A stretch of 64,000 bases of DNA, from the NCBI RefSeq assembly GCF_011759605.1, contig NZ_JAAOYX010000001.1, positions 620,001-684,000 on the forward strand, given 5' to 3'. The position numbers and the translations under genes are program-made. Source of the DNA: Luteibacter sp. SG786 (GTDB lineage: Bacteria; Pseudomonadota; Gammaproteobacteria; Xanthomonadales; Rhodanobacteraceae). The notes beneath the pieces are model-generated. The model made no database searches. It had not been told where the DNA came from and saw only the letters and a list, made by a program, of their open reading frames with translations. Of the stretch, positions 28,565 through 40,000 are shown in pieces (position 1 is the stretch's first letter; each line of letters opens with the position of its first letter).

Positions 28565-29697
28565 TGCGCATCCCGCCGCCGCACAAGGACTCGCTTCTCG
28601 GCGTACTGCGCTCGCCCGTGTATCTGCGCTGGCAGGCCGGCCTGCAGGTGTTCTGGCTGATCGCGCTTATCCAGGCGCCGCTCGCCGTGAAGGGATTCGA
28701 CTGGGAGTGGATGGCGCCGACGCTCGCGTCCATTCCGGTGTACCTCGTCTGCTATACGGCGGTTTACACGGCGCCCGTGGCACGCCTGCCGTTCCACGCC
28801 GGCGCCATCTCCGCCCTGGGTTTCGTGCTGTGGCCCGTGAATCCGCTGGCCCTGGGTTATGTGGTGATCGGCGAGGTGCTGCTGGCCTACTCGAATCGTC
28901 TGCGCGTCTGGCTGGGCGGCGTTGCCGTCGCGACACTCGTGACGCTTGCCTGGGTCCCCGCGTTTCACGTGCCGCCGGTGCATGTGCTGGTGGTGTTCGG
29001 GGTGGGCCTCGCCGCCGGATTCAGCAACTATCTGTATGTACGCAGTGGCCGCCGCGACGCGGAGCTTCGCCTTTCGCAGTCGGAAGTGCGGCGGCTGGCC
29101 ACGCTGGCGGAACGCGAGCGCATCGGCCGTGACCTGCACGATCTACTCGGCCATACGCTGTCGCTCATCACGCTGAAGTCCGAGCTCGCCAAACGGCTTG
29201 CCCTGGCCGATCCGCCGCGAGCGCAGCAGGAGATGGAAGAAGTGGAGCGCGTCGCCCGGCATACGCTGGCGGAAGTACGCAGCGCCGTCACCGGCCTTCG
29301 TGCGGGCGATCTTTCCAGCGAGCTGATATCGGCCCGTTTGATGCTGGAATCGTCCGGCATCGCCTTTGTTCACGAACTTCCGGCGGACTTCAGCCTTCCG
29401 GAAAAGATCGAGGCGACGCTTTGCCTCGTGCTCCGCGAAGCCGTCACCAATATCCACCGTCATTCGCGCGCCTCCGAGGCGCGCGTGGTCATCGCCCGGA
29501 GCGGGCAGGAGTTTTCGATGCGAATCACGGACAACGGCTGCGGCGGACTCGCGGCGCACGGCAATGGCGTCTCGGGCATGCGCGAACGTGTGCGTCAGAT
29601 CGGCGGGCGCCTTGCCATCGATTCCCCCCTCCGGCACGGCACGGCGCTGGAGATAGGCGTGCCTATCGGGGCACCTCGCATGGAGAGCCTCGCATGA
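28561..29697 (+). CDS. DesK-type sensor histidine kinase (second of two)
   Basis: A 378-residue paralogue of the preceding kinase. The catalytic halves share long runs (for example AERERIGRDLHDLLGHTLSL), while the membrane halves differ, so the two likely sense different signals or form a heterodimer. His193 is the phospho-acceptor; REAVTNIHRHS and DNGCGG mark the ATPase domain, in which the second Gly box is DNGCGG rather than DNGRG. It overlaps both neighbours by 4 bases. Confidence 0.92.
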   Translation: MMRIPPPHKDSLLGVLRSPVYLRWQAGLQVFWLIALIQAPLAVKGFDWEWMAPTLASIPVYLVCYTAVYTAPVARLPFHAGAISALGFVLWPVNPLALGYVVIGEVLLAYSNRLRVWLGGVAVATLVTLAWVPAFHVPPVHVLVVFGVGLAAGFSNYLYVRSGRRDAELRLSQSEVRRLATLAERERIGRDLHDLLGHTLSLITLKSELAKRLALADPPRAQQEMEEVERVARHTLAEVRSAVTGLRAGDLSSELISARLMLESSGIAFVHELPADFSLPEKIEATLCLVLREAVTNIHRHSRASEARVVIARSGQEFSMRITDNGCGGLAAHGNGVSGMRERVRQIGGRLAIDSPLRHGTALEIGVPIGAPRMESLA

Positions 29698-30296
29698 TCC
29701 GCGTGTTGCTGGCCGAAGACCAGGCGATGGTGCGCGGTGCACTGTCGGCGCTGCTGAATCTGGAGCCCGACATCGAGGTGCTGGGCTCGGCCGCCGATGG
29801 CGAAAGTGCCTGGCGCGAGCTTCAGCGCCTGAAGCCGGATGTGCTGGTGACCGATATCGAGATGCCGGGCCTCACCGGCCTGGAGATCGCCCAGCGGGTG
29901 CGCCGGCACGAGTTGCCGGTGAAGGTGGTCATCGTTACCACCTTCGCCCGTCCGGGGTTCCTGCGCCGCGCGCTCGATGCCGGCGTTGGCGGGTACCTTT
30001 TGAAAGATGCCCCCGCCGAAAATCTGGCCGACGCATTGCGCACGGTGCATCGCGGCGGCAGGGCCATCGATCCGCAGCTGGCGCTTGAGGCGTGGTCTGA
30101 CGCGGACCCGCTCAACGACCGCGAACGGCAGGTGCTGCGGCTGGCCGGGGAGGGGCATTCGGCGAGCGACATCGGCACCCAGCTGAACCTCTCGCACGGC
30201 ACCGTGCGCAATTACCTATCGGAGGCCATCGGCAAGCTCGGTGCAGCCAATCGCATCGAGGCGTATCGCCTGGCACGGCAGAAAGGCTGGCTCTGA
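29694..30296 (+). CDS. NarL/DesR-type response regulator
   Basis: A 200-residue regulator. The receiver domain (1-120) has the acidic pair ED at 8-9, phospho-Asp54 in VTDIEMPG, and Lys in YLLKDAPAE. The C-terminal LuxR-type helix-turn-helix contains LNDRERQVLRLAGEGHSASD and GTVRNYLSEAIGKL. It is the only regulator for the two upstream kinases and probably controls this operon. Confidence 0.93.
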   Translation: MIRVLLAEDQAMVRGALSALLNLEPDIEVLGSAADGESAWRELQRLKPDVLVTDIEMPGLTGLEIAQRVRRHELPVKVVIVTTFARPGFLRRALDAGVGGYLLKDAPAENLADALRTVHRGGRAIDPQLALEAWSDADPLNDRERQVLRLAGEGHSASDIGTQLNLSHGTVRNYLSEAIGKLGAANRIEAYRLARQKGWL

Positions 30297-30377
30297 GCGC
30301 GAACCGGAGGACGGTATCAGGCTCGACGGTCGAGGATGGGCGATAATCCCCCCATCGCTCCATCTCCGGCCGTACCC

Positions 30378-31424
30378 GTGAAGAAATCCGACTTCGACTT
30401 CGACCTTCCCAACGAGCTCATCGCGCAGGCGCCGCTGGCCCGCCGCTCGGGCAGCCGCCTGCTCGTCGTGGACGTCGCGGCGCACACCAAGAAGGACCGC
30501 AAGTTCCACGAGCTGCCGGAGATGCTCCTTCCGGGCGACCTGCTCGTGTTCAACGACACCCGCGTGCTGCCCGCGCGCCTGTACGGACGCAAGGAGTCCG
30601 GTGGGGCGGTGGAGATCCTGATCGAGCGCGTCACCGGCGCCCATGAGGCCAGAGCGCAGCTGGGTGTCAGCAAGAAGCCGAAGGAGGGTGGCCGCATCGA
30701 GTTGGCCGACGGCAGCATGATCACCGTGCTGGGGCGCGACGGCGAGTTCTTCATGCTCCGCTTCGACACGGACGAGCCGCTGGAGCGGCTGCTGTCCCGT
30801 CTGGGCGAGATGCCGCTGCCGCCGTACATCGAGCGCAGCGCCGACAGCACGGACACCGAGCGTTACCAGACAGTGTTCGCCCGCGAACCCGGCGCGGTCG
30901 CCGCCCCCACCGCGGGGCTGCACTTCGACGAGGAACTGCTCGACCGCCTGCGGGAACGGGGCGTGGAGATGGGCTACGTCACCCTGCACGTGGGGGCCGG
31001 CACCTTCCAGCCGATGCGTGCCGACGACGTGCGCGATCACGTGATGCACCGCGAATGGCTGAATGTCGGCGCCGGGCTCGTGGAAAAGATCCGCGCCACG
31101 CGCGCGGCCGGCGGTCGCGTCGTCGCCGTGGGCACCACCGTGGTCCGTGCCCTGGAAAGCGCCACTGTCGAGGGCGTCCTGCGCCCCTTCGCAGGCGAAA
31201 CACAGATCTTCATCTTCCCCGGCTACAAGATCACCAGCATCGACGCCCTCATCACCAACTTCCACCTGCCGCAATCGACGCTGCTGATGCTGGTGTCGGC
31301 CCTGGCAGGCAAGGAAGCGATCCTGGATGCCTACCGCTATGCCGTGTTGCAGCGATATCGCTTCTTCTCGTATGGCGATGCGATGCTGATCATCCCCCCG
31401 AAGCAGAACACTCTTTTGGGCTAA
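30378..31424 (+). CDS. queA: S-adenosylmethionine:tRNA ribosyltransferase-isomerase
   Basis: A 348-residue enzyme making epoxyqueuosine in tRNA. Motifs include [17 protein letters not shown] at the start, [27 protein letters not shown] and [14 protein letters not shown] at 30378 is chosen because it gives the family N-terminus; an ATG at 30336 would add 14 Pro/Ala-rich residues. tgt, the usual partner, is not next to it. Confidence 0.94.
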   Translation: MKKSDFDFDLPNELIAQAPLARRSGSRLLVVDVAAHTKKDRKFHELPEMLLPGDLLVFNDTRVLPARLYGRKESGGAVEILIERVTGAHEARAQLGVSKKPKEGGRIELADGSMITVLGRDGEFFMLRFDTDEPLERLLSRLGEMPLPPYIERSADSTDTERYQTVFAREPGAVAAPTAGLHFDEELLDRLRERGVEMGYVTLHVGAGTFQPMRADDVRDHVMHREWLNVGAGLVEKIRATRAAGGRVVAVGTTVVRALESATVEGVLRPFAGETQIFIFPGYKITSIDALITNFHLPQSTLLMLVSALAGKEAILDAYRYAVLQRYRFFSYGDAMLIIPPKQNTLLG

Positions 31425-31478
31425 TAAAGTTCAGGGGCTGGGGCGAGTTGCCCCGAGCGACGCGAGGGAGTCTTCTGA

Positions 31479-32135
31479 ATGCGTTTCCTCCTCTTCATCG
31501 CGCTGATGGCGGTGCTGTTCGTCGTGACGTCGCCGGCGCTGGCTTCCGGCGGCAGTTACCTCGTGGACGACGCTTCGGTGGTCGGTGCCGGTCAGTGCCA
31601 GGTCGAGTCGTGGCTGCGCGCGTGGTCGAAGGGTTCCGACGGTGTGTGGACCGTGCCGGCATGCGGCGTCGGGCCGGTCGAGCTGTCTCTCGGGTTGAGC
31701 CGGCAGCAAGGCTTGCCCGGTCTGAGTGCTTCGCCTGAGTTGAAGTGGCAACTGCGCAATGGGGACAGCAGCGGCGTCGGTGTGGCGGTGGCGGCTAGCA
31801 CCACTTACCAGCGTGGTCGTCGGGTCGCATCGCAGGCCTATGCCTCGACATCGTTCGGCCTGGACGACGCGCGTCGCCTGATGGTGAATATCAACCTGGG
31901 CGTGGACCAGGATCGCGGCCGGGCCGCTCACGCTCTGGAAGGTGTGGGCATGGCGTATGCATTCGACGACCGCTGGTCGCTGCTGGCTGAGCGGCTATGG
32001 AGCCGCGGCGCGGTGAGCGATCAGGCAGGTGTCCGGTTGACGTTGGGAAACGCCAGCTTAGACCTGGTGGCGGGCCGCGAACGGATGGCGAGTCGTTCCC
32101 ACTGGCTCAACCTCGGGTGGAACGTCGCATTCTGA
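31479..32135 (+). CDS. Exported protein of unknown function, possible outer-membrane beta barrel
   Basis: A 218-residue protein with a clear signal peptide (MRFLLFIALMAVLFV to about residue 23, ending ALASG). The mature part alternates hydrophobic and polar residues and ends in ...HWLNLGWNVAF with a terminal Phe, as in small outer-membrane barrels. Two cysteines (CQVE and PACGVG) could form a disulfide. I do not recognise the family. It ends 211 bases before tpsB but is probably outside that operon, since a promoter lies between. Confidence 0.65.
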   Translation: MRFLLFIALMAVLFVVTSPALASGGSYLVDDASVVGAGQCQVESWLRAWSKGSDGVWTVPACGVGPVELSLGLSRQQGLPGLSASPELKWQLRNGDSSGVGVAVAASTTYQRGRRVASQAYASTSFGLDDARRLMVNINLGVDQDRGRAAHALEGVGMAYAFDDRWSLLAERLWSRGAVSDQAGVRLTLGNASLDLVAGRERMASRSHWLNLGWNVAF

Positions 32136-32236
32136 CGTTCCTGAAGGAGCGGCCCATGCCAGCGATTCCACGACAGCACCCCGGGACTACCCCATAACGA
32201 GATCACGGCTGACTCCCCGGATATCCGCGAAGAACC

Positions 32237-32263
32237 TAAAGTTTCCGCATCACCTGCCGATTA
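32237..32263 (+). promoter_or_regulatory. FliA (sigma-28) type promoter of the CDI locus
   Basis: TAAAGTTT (32237-32244), exactly 11 bases, then GCCGATTA (32256-32263). The -35 element matches consensus 8 of 8, the -10 element 7 of 8 (GCCGATAA). It predicts a transcript starting near 32271, 75 bases before the cdiB-like ATG. The rest of the 211-base gap shows no other convincing promoter. Confidence 0.65.
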
Positions 32264-32346
32264 TGGGCACTTGAAGAGCCGGGCCGCGGCGCTCGAGAGA
32301 GGCCCCGCGCGCCCTTGAACCAGGACGGTTTGGAGTAGCAGGACTG

Positions 32347-34038
32347 ATGAGGGTTACAGGGGAAAGCCGTTGGCGCACAACGGCACACGGGCTGTTTTCC
32401 CTGCTTGCGATCGGGGCCGGAGGCACGGCCCTGGCGCAGCAGACCACGCTGGACAAGCAAGAGCAGTTGCGTCGCGCACAACAGCTCGAACAGAGGGAAA
32501 CCGAGCGCAAAGAAGCGCCGTTCCAGCCAACGCCGCCGACGCAGGTCGAGCGGGCGGATGCGCCGTTGCCCAAGGAAGCCATCTGCTTCCCGCTGCAAAG
32601 CCTGAAACTCGAAGGCGATCGCCTGGCGGATTTCGCCTGGGCGCAGCGTTACCTCGACCATTTCGTGGGGCAATGCGTGGGCCGCGACGGTCTGGAGGCA
32701 CTGCAGCGACGGCTTTCCAACCTGGTGATCGCGCGTGGCTTCGTCACCACCCGCGTGGGCGTGCCGGCGCAAGATATTTCGAAAGGGCATCTGCGCATGC
32801 TGCTCGTGCCGGGCACGCTGCGGCACATCCGTTTCGCGCCGGGCTCGCCTGAGTTGAACTGGCTCACGGCGTTCCCTATTCGCGAGGGCGATCTGCTCAA
32901 CCTGCACGCGATCGAGCAAGGTCTGGAGCAACTCAAGCGCGTGCCTTCGCAGGACGTGACCATGGACATTGCCCCTGGCGAAAAGGTGGGCGAGTCGGAT
33001 GTGGTGCTGACGGTGCATACCAGTCGCCGCTGGCATGTGGTGGTCGATGCCAGCGACTCGGGCCTCAAGGGTACGGGCAAGAATCAAGGCAACCTCAACG
33101 TCTCGTACGACAATCCGCTGGGCTTGAACGACCTGTTCTCGATTGGGGCGGGCCATGCCCTGTTCACCCACGCCGACGGCGGCAGCACCTTCAGCGAGAA
33201 TGCCACTTACAGCATCCCCTGGGGCTGGTGGACTTTCAGCGGTTCGATCTCCACCTACCGTTACCGGCAGTGGATCGAGGGTTTCGAAACCCGCTTCCGT
33301 TCCACGGGCATCTCCACTTCGAGCGACATCACCGCGCAGCGCATGCTCACGCGCGGTACATCGAGCAAGACATCGCTGGAGATGCGCCTGGCCGCACGCA
33401 GCGCGCACAGTTATATCCAGGGAGTGGAGGTTGGCATCCAGCGGCAGCGTGTCGCGAGCGCGGAGCTTGCCCTGGTGCACCGCCATTACTTCGGCCAGGC
33501 CCAGCTCGATGCGCGCCTGGGTTACCAGCGTGGCACGCCCTGGTTCGGCAGCCAGTGGATCGGGTACGACCCCGAGGTGGGCTTTCCCACCAATCGCTAC
33601 GGACTGACCACGCTCGATCTCTCGCTGAGCAAGCCGCTGAACCTCGGCAGCCGCCAGGCGATCTGGGATAGCAGCCTGCGGCTGCAACGGTCCACCGATC
33701 ACTTGCCGGCGGCCGAACTCATCACCATCGGCGGCCGCTATTCGGTGCGCGGTTTTGACGGCGAACAGACGTTGGCGGGGGAGCGCGGCGCGTACTTGCG
33801 CAACACGTTCACCCTGCCGATGGGCGCGCTGGCGCCTTACCTGGGCGTGGACATCGGCCGCGTAGCGGGGCCATCCACGGTCGAAGGACACCGGCAACTC
33901 ACAGGCGCGGTCATCGGGCTGCGCGGCAGCTACGCAGGCTTGAGCTGGGATCTCTTCGCGGGGCGGCGCATCCATGCGCCACGCGGCTTCGACACCGAAC
34001 GGCCGACCACGGGCTTTCAGCTGATCTACCAGTACTGA
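32347..34038 (+). CDS. cdiB: Two-partner secretion transporter, CdiB/FhaC/ShlB family
   Basis: A 563-residue Omp85-type outer-membrane transporter. Signal peptide to about residue 30, a polar Q/E-rich N-terminal helix, two POTRA domains (about 75-240, with CVGRDGLEALQRRLSNLVIA and a second starting FPIREGDLLNLHAIEQ), then a 16-strand barrel. The loop-6 motif VRGFDGE (the VRGY box) is present and it ends in the aromatic FQLIYQY. It should export the adjacent giant exoprotein. No ribosome binding site stands out. Confidence 0.92.
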   Translation: MRVTGESRWRTTAHGLFSLLAIGAGGTALAQQTTLDKQEQLRRAQQLEQRETERKEAPFQPTPPTQVERADAPLPKEAICFPLQSLKLEGDRLADFAWAQRYLDHFVGQCVGRDGLEALQRRLSNLVIARGFVTTRVGVPAQDISKGHLRMLLVPGTLRHIRFAPGSPELNWLTAFPIREGDLLNLHAIEQGLEQLKRVPSQDVTMDIAPGEKVGESDVVLTVHTSRRWHVVVDASDSGLKGTGKNQGNLNVSYDNPLGLNDLFSIGAGHALFTHADGGSTFSENATYSIPWGWWTFSGSISTYRYRQWIEGFETRFRSTGISTSSDITAQRMLTRGTSSKTSLEMRLAARSAHSYIQGVEVGIQRQRVASAELALVHRHYFGQAQLDARLGYQRGTPWFGSQWIGYDPEVGFPTNRYGLTTLDLSLSKPLNLGSRQAIWDSSLRLQRSTDHLPAAELITIGGRYSVRGFDGEQTLAGERGAYLRNTFTLPMGALAPYLGVDIGRVAGPSTVEGHRQLTGAVIGLRGSYAGLSWDLFAGRRIHAPRGFDTERPTTGFQLIYQY

Positions 34039-34048
34039 ACACGGGCAG

Positions 34049-34068
34049 GGATGCCGGAGCCGGCATCC
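34049..34068 (+). promoter_or_regulatory. Intercistronic hairpin between cdiB and cdiA
   Basis: GGATGCCGG-AG-CCGGCATCC is a perfect 9-bp stem with no T run, in the 46-base cdiB-cdiA gap. It may protect or pause the mRNA and set the ratio of transporter to exoprotein. Confidence 0.5.
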
Positions 34069-34084
34069 GACAAGGGGCAAGGTC

Positions 34085-37000
34085 ATGACGACGAACAAGG
34101 CAGTGATGGGGCGCCCGCAGGGCGATGTGGCGATCTCGGCGGTGCGCGCTCTCGCGCTCGCCATCGCGTTGGCGACGCTGGGCATTCCCATCGTGTCGTG
34201 GGCGCAGCAGGTGCCCGATGTCGCGGCGGGGGCGCATCGCCCGAAGATGGATTCGGCGGCGAACGGCGTGCCGGTCGTGGATATCGTCGCGCCTAACGCG
34301 CAGGGCGTTTCGCACAACAAATACCAGCGCTTCGACGTCGACCAGCGCGGCGTGATCCTCAATAACAGCCCCGGCATCGTCCAGACACAGCTCGGCGGCT
34401 ATATCGCCGGCAACGACAACCTCAAGGGCGGCCCCGCCTCGCTGATCCTCAACGAGGTGACGTCAGGATTGCCGAGCAGCCTGCGGGGCTACGTCGAAGT
34501 GGGCGGCAAGGCCGCGCCCGTCGTCATCGCCAACCCTTACGGCATCACGTGCGACGGCTGCGGCGTGATCAACAGCCAGCGCTTCACGCTGACCACCGGC
34601 ACGCCGGTGTTCGGTGGCAGCGGCAGCCTCGACGCCTTCCGCGTGACCGGCGGCGGCATTGCCGTCGGCAGCGGCGGTCTCGATGGTTCCACGGCCGACC
34701 GCACCGAGCTCATCGCCCGCGCCATACAGGTGAACGGCCAGCTCTGGGCGAAGGATCTCAGCGTTGTGGCCGGTACTAACGACGTGAACTACGCAGACGC
34801 AGGCGTACGCGCCATGGCGGCCGATGCGAATCGGCCCACCGTGGCAATCGACGTCGCGGCACTCGGCGGCATGTACGCGGAAAAGATCCGCCTCGTCGGT
34901 ACCGAGGCGGGCGTGGGCGTAGTGAGCAGCGGCGCCATCGCGGCACAGGCAGGCGATCTCACCCTCAGCAGCGCGGGCGAAGTCCGCCTTGGCGGAACCA
35001 CCGTGGCGCTGGGGAACGCGGCGCTCGATGCGAGCGGTCCGGTCACCGTCGACGGCACCTTCGGTACGCAGAACGGCAACGTGGCGCTTGCGACACGCGG
35101 CGCGCTCGGCGTCTCCGGCCGCGTGATCGCCGGCGGCTCGCTGGCGGTGGATGCCGCCGGCGACATCGCCATGGCCGGCCGCCTCAGCGCGGGCGGAAAC
35201 CTCGCCGTGCATTCGGCCCAGGCCTTGTGCAACACCGGCCTGATCTACTCCGATCACGCGTTCGACATGCGGGCGGACAGCCTGCGCAACGAAGGCACGA
35301 TCTACGGCCTCGGCGGCGGCAACGTCTTTGCAAGCGGGGCGCTGGTCGGCATCGCAGCGAGTACGCTGCATGCTGGCGGCGCGCTCGCGCTCGATGCGGC
35401 CTCGGTGAACAGCAGTGGCATCGTCGACGCCGGTGGCGCGCTCACCTTGTCCAGCCGCGGCGACGCCACCCTGGCGGGTGCCGTGCAGGGAGGTGGCGAT
35501 GTCGCCGTGCGCGCGGTGGGCCAGCTCGACAACGCGGCAACCATCGTGTCGGGTGGCCGCATCGACGTGCAGTCGGCGCGTCTGACCAATGCCTCCTCGG
35601 CCATCGTGTCGTCGGGCGGCGACCTGGCCGTGAACACCGCGGGGGCAGTGATCAACCAGGGAACGCTCTACGCGGCCGGCGGTGTCGCCGTCAACGCGGC
35701 GTCGCTGGCGCAGGGTGTTGCCGGCCAGATCTACGGTGTGCGCAGCGCGAGCACGAACATCGGCGGTTCCCTGGACAACGACGGCAGCCTCGTGGGCGGC
35801 GGTGCGCTCGCGGTCCATGCCGATGACATCGTCAGCCACGGTGAACTCGGCACGCAGAGTGGCGATGCCTCCATCGTCGCAGGCGACGTCACGCTGGCAG
35901 GTACCACGGTGGTCGGTGGCACGCTGGATCTCCGCACGGCGGGGGCGTTTCGACAGCAAGGCCAGTTGACGGCAGGGAATCTCGCCGTCGACGTCGGCTC
36001 GATGGACAACGCCGGCGAGACGTATGCGCGCGGGAACGCGCAGGTCCACGCCGCGCAGGGTCTCACGAACGCTGGCAAGCTGTACGCGGACGGCCAACTC
36101 GCCGTGAGCACGGATGGCGACATGAACAATGCCGGCATCCTGCATGCCGGCACCGACCTTTCGCTGCACGGCGCTTCGGTGGACAGCACGGCCTCGATCG
36201 ACGCCGGTCGCGATGTGTCGGTGGACGCGCAAGCGCTCCATCTCGCGGGGAATGTGCAGGGCGGCCGCGACGTTGCACTGACCGCTGTCGGCGCGTTCGA
36301 CAACGCCGCGACCGTGGTCGCGGGGCGCGATGCGACAGTGCGTGCCGCAAGGCTCACGAATGCAGGTGCACTGTCCTCGAATCATGACCTGACGCTCACC
36401 GTCGACGGCAACGTCGATGGCGCGGGTCAGCTCTATGCCGGCCATGCCTTGAACGTGGACGCTGGCTCGCTGTCGATCGGCGCAGGCGGTTCGCTCAGTG
36501 CGGCGGACACGGCGACGCTGCGCCTGCGCGGTGCGCTGAACAACGCGGGGAGCGTCGTGGGTGCCCAGGCACTGAGCGTCGACGCGGGCAGTATCGACAG
36601 CACCGGCTCGCTGGGCAGCACGCTCGGCTCTGTCACGTTGACCTCGCTTGGCGACACGCACCTTGGCGGCGTAGTTTCCGCAGCAACGGGATTCACGGCA
36701 CATGCCGGCGGCAACCTCCTGATCGACGGCACGCTCACGGGCGTGCGCCTCGGTCTGGCCGCAGACGGCTCCATGACGCTCGCCGGTTCCGTGCATGCGA
36801 CGGGCGACGCCATCCTCGAGGCAGCGCAGGCCATCGCGCTCGGTGGCGACACGTTCGCCGACGGTGCACTTTCGGCGCAGGCGGTCAGCATCGACCAGTC
36901 GGGTACGACGCATGCGGGCGGGGACCTTGCCCTGAATGCTTCGAGCCTGACCACACACGGCACGCTCGATGCGGGCAACGACCTGATCGTTGCTGCGGGC

Positions 37001-40000
37001 ACGGCGTCACTGGGCGGTCAGCTTCAGGCGGCGCGCGACGTCCGTGCGGACATTGCCGGCACGCTGTCGCAGTCCGCGACAGTTATCGCGGCGCGCGATG
37101 CCATTGTCGGTGCCGCGAACGTCGATGGCGCGAAAGGCTCCATCGTCAGCGCCGGTCGCGACCTGGCGTTGACGGTGTCCGGGGGCGTGACGAGCGCAGG
37201 CCTGCTCCACGCTGCCAACGTGCTGACGCTGGACGCCGGAAGCTTCGCGCAAACGGCCGACGGTCAGGTTGACGCGGGCAAGCATCTTGCTCTCAACGTA
37301 TCCGGCGCTCTCGACAGTGCCGGCACCATCGTCGGCGGCGACGGACTCGCGATAAACGCCGGTAGCCTGCAGAGCACCGGCCAGATCGGTAGCACGGCAG
37401 GCGACGTTTCCCTGGTGACCACGCAGGGTGACCTTTCGCTGGCGGGTACGACGGTGTCGGCGGGCCGCCTGGATGCTACGTCGGCCGGTGCGCTCGCGCA
37501 GACCGGATCGCTGAGCGCGAACGGAGCGACGCTGACATCCACGGGCGATATGACGCTGGGCGGCGACACGTCGGTGAACGGCGCACTTGGCCTCGACGCT
37601 GGGCGCGATCTGAGCAATGCCGGCAGCGTGTACGCCACCGGCACCCTCGGCGTACGTGCAACGGGCAACCTGGACAATCGCGGCAGCATCGCTGCCGAGA
37701 ACGATCTGTCGGTCGACGCCGCCGCCTTGACGCAGGACGCGAACGGCAAGCTGCAGACCAACGGCACCCTCGAGGTCATGGCGGGAAGCATCGACAGCAA
37801 GGGCACCGTGGCCGGCGCGAAGGACGTGTCGCTTTCGGCGCAAGGCGCTCTGAGCCTGAGCGGCCTCACGCAGGCCGGCGGCACGCTTGCCATCGACACG
37901 GCGGGAGCTTTCAACAACGCCGGTCAAATCGTCGCGTCCAGTGCGCTTTCGGTGACGGCGGGAAGCATCGGCAACACGGGTGCGATCTCGACGGAAGGCA
38001 CGCTCGACCTCCATACGGCTGGGTTGCTCGACAATCGCGGCACGGCCTACGCGGGTGGAAAGGCGACAGTCGTTGCCGGCACCTACAATCAAGCGGCATC
38101 TGCCGAGCTGTCCGGTGCAGACGACCTGGACATTGATGTTGTCGGCGCGGTGGGCAATGCAGGAAAGATCGTTGCCGCGAAGTCGCTGACGCTGAAAGGC
38201 GGTAGCGTTTCCAGCAGCGGCACGCTCGGCACGCAGCAGGGCGATCTCCACCTCCAGGCCCGCACGGGCGACCTCGTGCTGGGAGGCACGGTGGCCTCGG
38301 CCGCCGGACTGGATGCGACCTCCGCGCAGGCGATCCGCCAGAGCGGCGAGCTTGTCGCTACCCACCTCAACCTTCACGCCGACGGCGATCTCGAAACCCA
38401 AGGCGACATCACGGCACAGGATGCCGCGATGACGAGTGCTGCCACCCTCACGCAGGGCGGCACGCTTTCGGCGCACGCGATCTCGCTCGATGGTGCCGTC
38501 GTTAAGAACGACGGCCGCACCTTGTCGTCGGGCGATCTTGTCGTGCATGGCGGCAGTGTGGATGTGTCCGGTGTGCTGGCGGCGGGTGTCAAGGACGACG
38601 GTTCCCTCGACACGACGGGCGACCTGCACGTATCGGCCGATACGACACTCGCCGCCCATGGCAGCCTCCTGGTCGGCCATGCGCTGGACGCGCAGGCGAA
38701 CACCATCGACCTGTCGTACGGCACCCAACGTGCGGGTGGCGACGCCACCCTCGTCGCACGCGCTGGAAATATCGATCACACGGCCGGCGATCTTGCCGTC
38801 GGTGGCGCACTTTCTGTGCAGGCCGCTGGCACGTTGGTGAATCACGGCGTCGACGGCCACGACGCCCGCATGCAGGCGAACTCCCTGCTGCTTCGTGCCG
38901 CGTCCATCGACAACACGCGCGGCAACCTGCTGCAGACAGGCAACGCGGCGCTGGCGCTGACCACCGCGGGTACGCTCGATAACACCGGCGGCACCATCGC
39001 GACCAATGGCAACGACCTCACCGTGCACGGCGGTCGCGTGGTCAACCGGGGCGGCAACATCCAGTTGGCCGGCACCGGCTTGCTGGACGTGACGTCCGAC
39101 CAGGACATCGACAACGGACAGGGCACGCTGGCAAGTAACGGCGCCACTCGCGTCACGGCCACCACGGCGCTCGCCAACGACGGCGGCCTGATCAATGCGC
39201 ACGGCGGCAGCACGATCTCGGCGGCTTCGCTGAGCAACACCGCCAACGGCGCCATCTCGGGCGCGACCCTCGGCGTGACGGTTGCCAATGGCCTGAACAA
39301 CGCCGGTGGCCTCATGCAGGCGACGGTGGGGGATCTTTCCCTCACGGCGGCCAACCTTTCCAACGCAGGGGGCACGATCCAGTCCGCACCGGGCGCTGTG
39401 ACCTTGGGTGTGGCCGGTGCGCTCGACAACGGCAACGGAACGATCGCCGCCGGCACGCTCACCAGGCTGACCACGGCACGGCTGACCAACGCGGGCACGA
39501 TCGCCGGCGGACAGCTCAATGTCCAGGCTACCGACACCGTGAACAACACGGGAGGCCACCTGCAGAGCCGTGGCGCGCTCGACCTGCGCGCCACGAACGG
39601 CCTGAACAACAATGGGGGAAGCATCGAGGCGAACGGCGCCACCACGCTGGCTTCCGCTTCGATCTCGAACATCGGCGGACGCATTGCCAACGCCAGTGGC
39701 GCGCTGACCCAGGTCACGTCCGGCGGTGGTATCGACAATCGCGGCGGCACGCTGGGCGGGCAGGGCGATGTCAGCCTGTCCGGTACGGCGATCTCGAACG
39801 CGCAGGGCGGCACCCTTGTGGCCGCGGGCAGCATGACGCTCGGCACCGGACAGCTGGATAACAGCAACGGCAGCGTCTACGCCGGCAATACCTTCAACTT
39901 CGTCAATGCCGGTGCCACGGCTAGCAATGCGGGCGGCAAAATCACGGCCGGCCGGCAGCTCAACCTTACGCTCGCCAGCCTCGACAACAGCGGCGGCACG

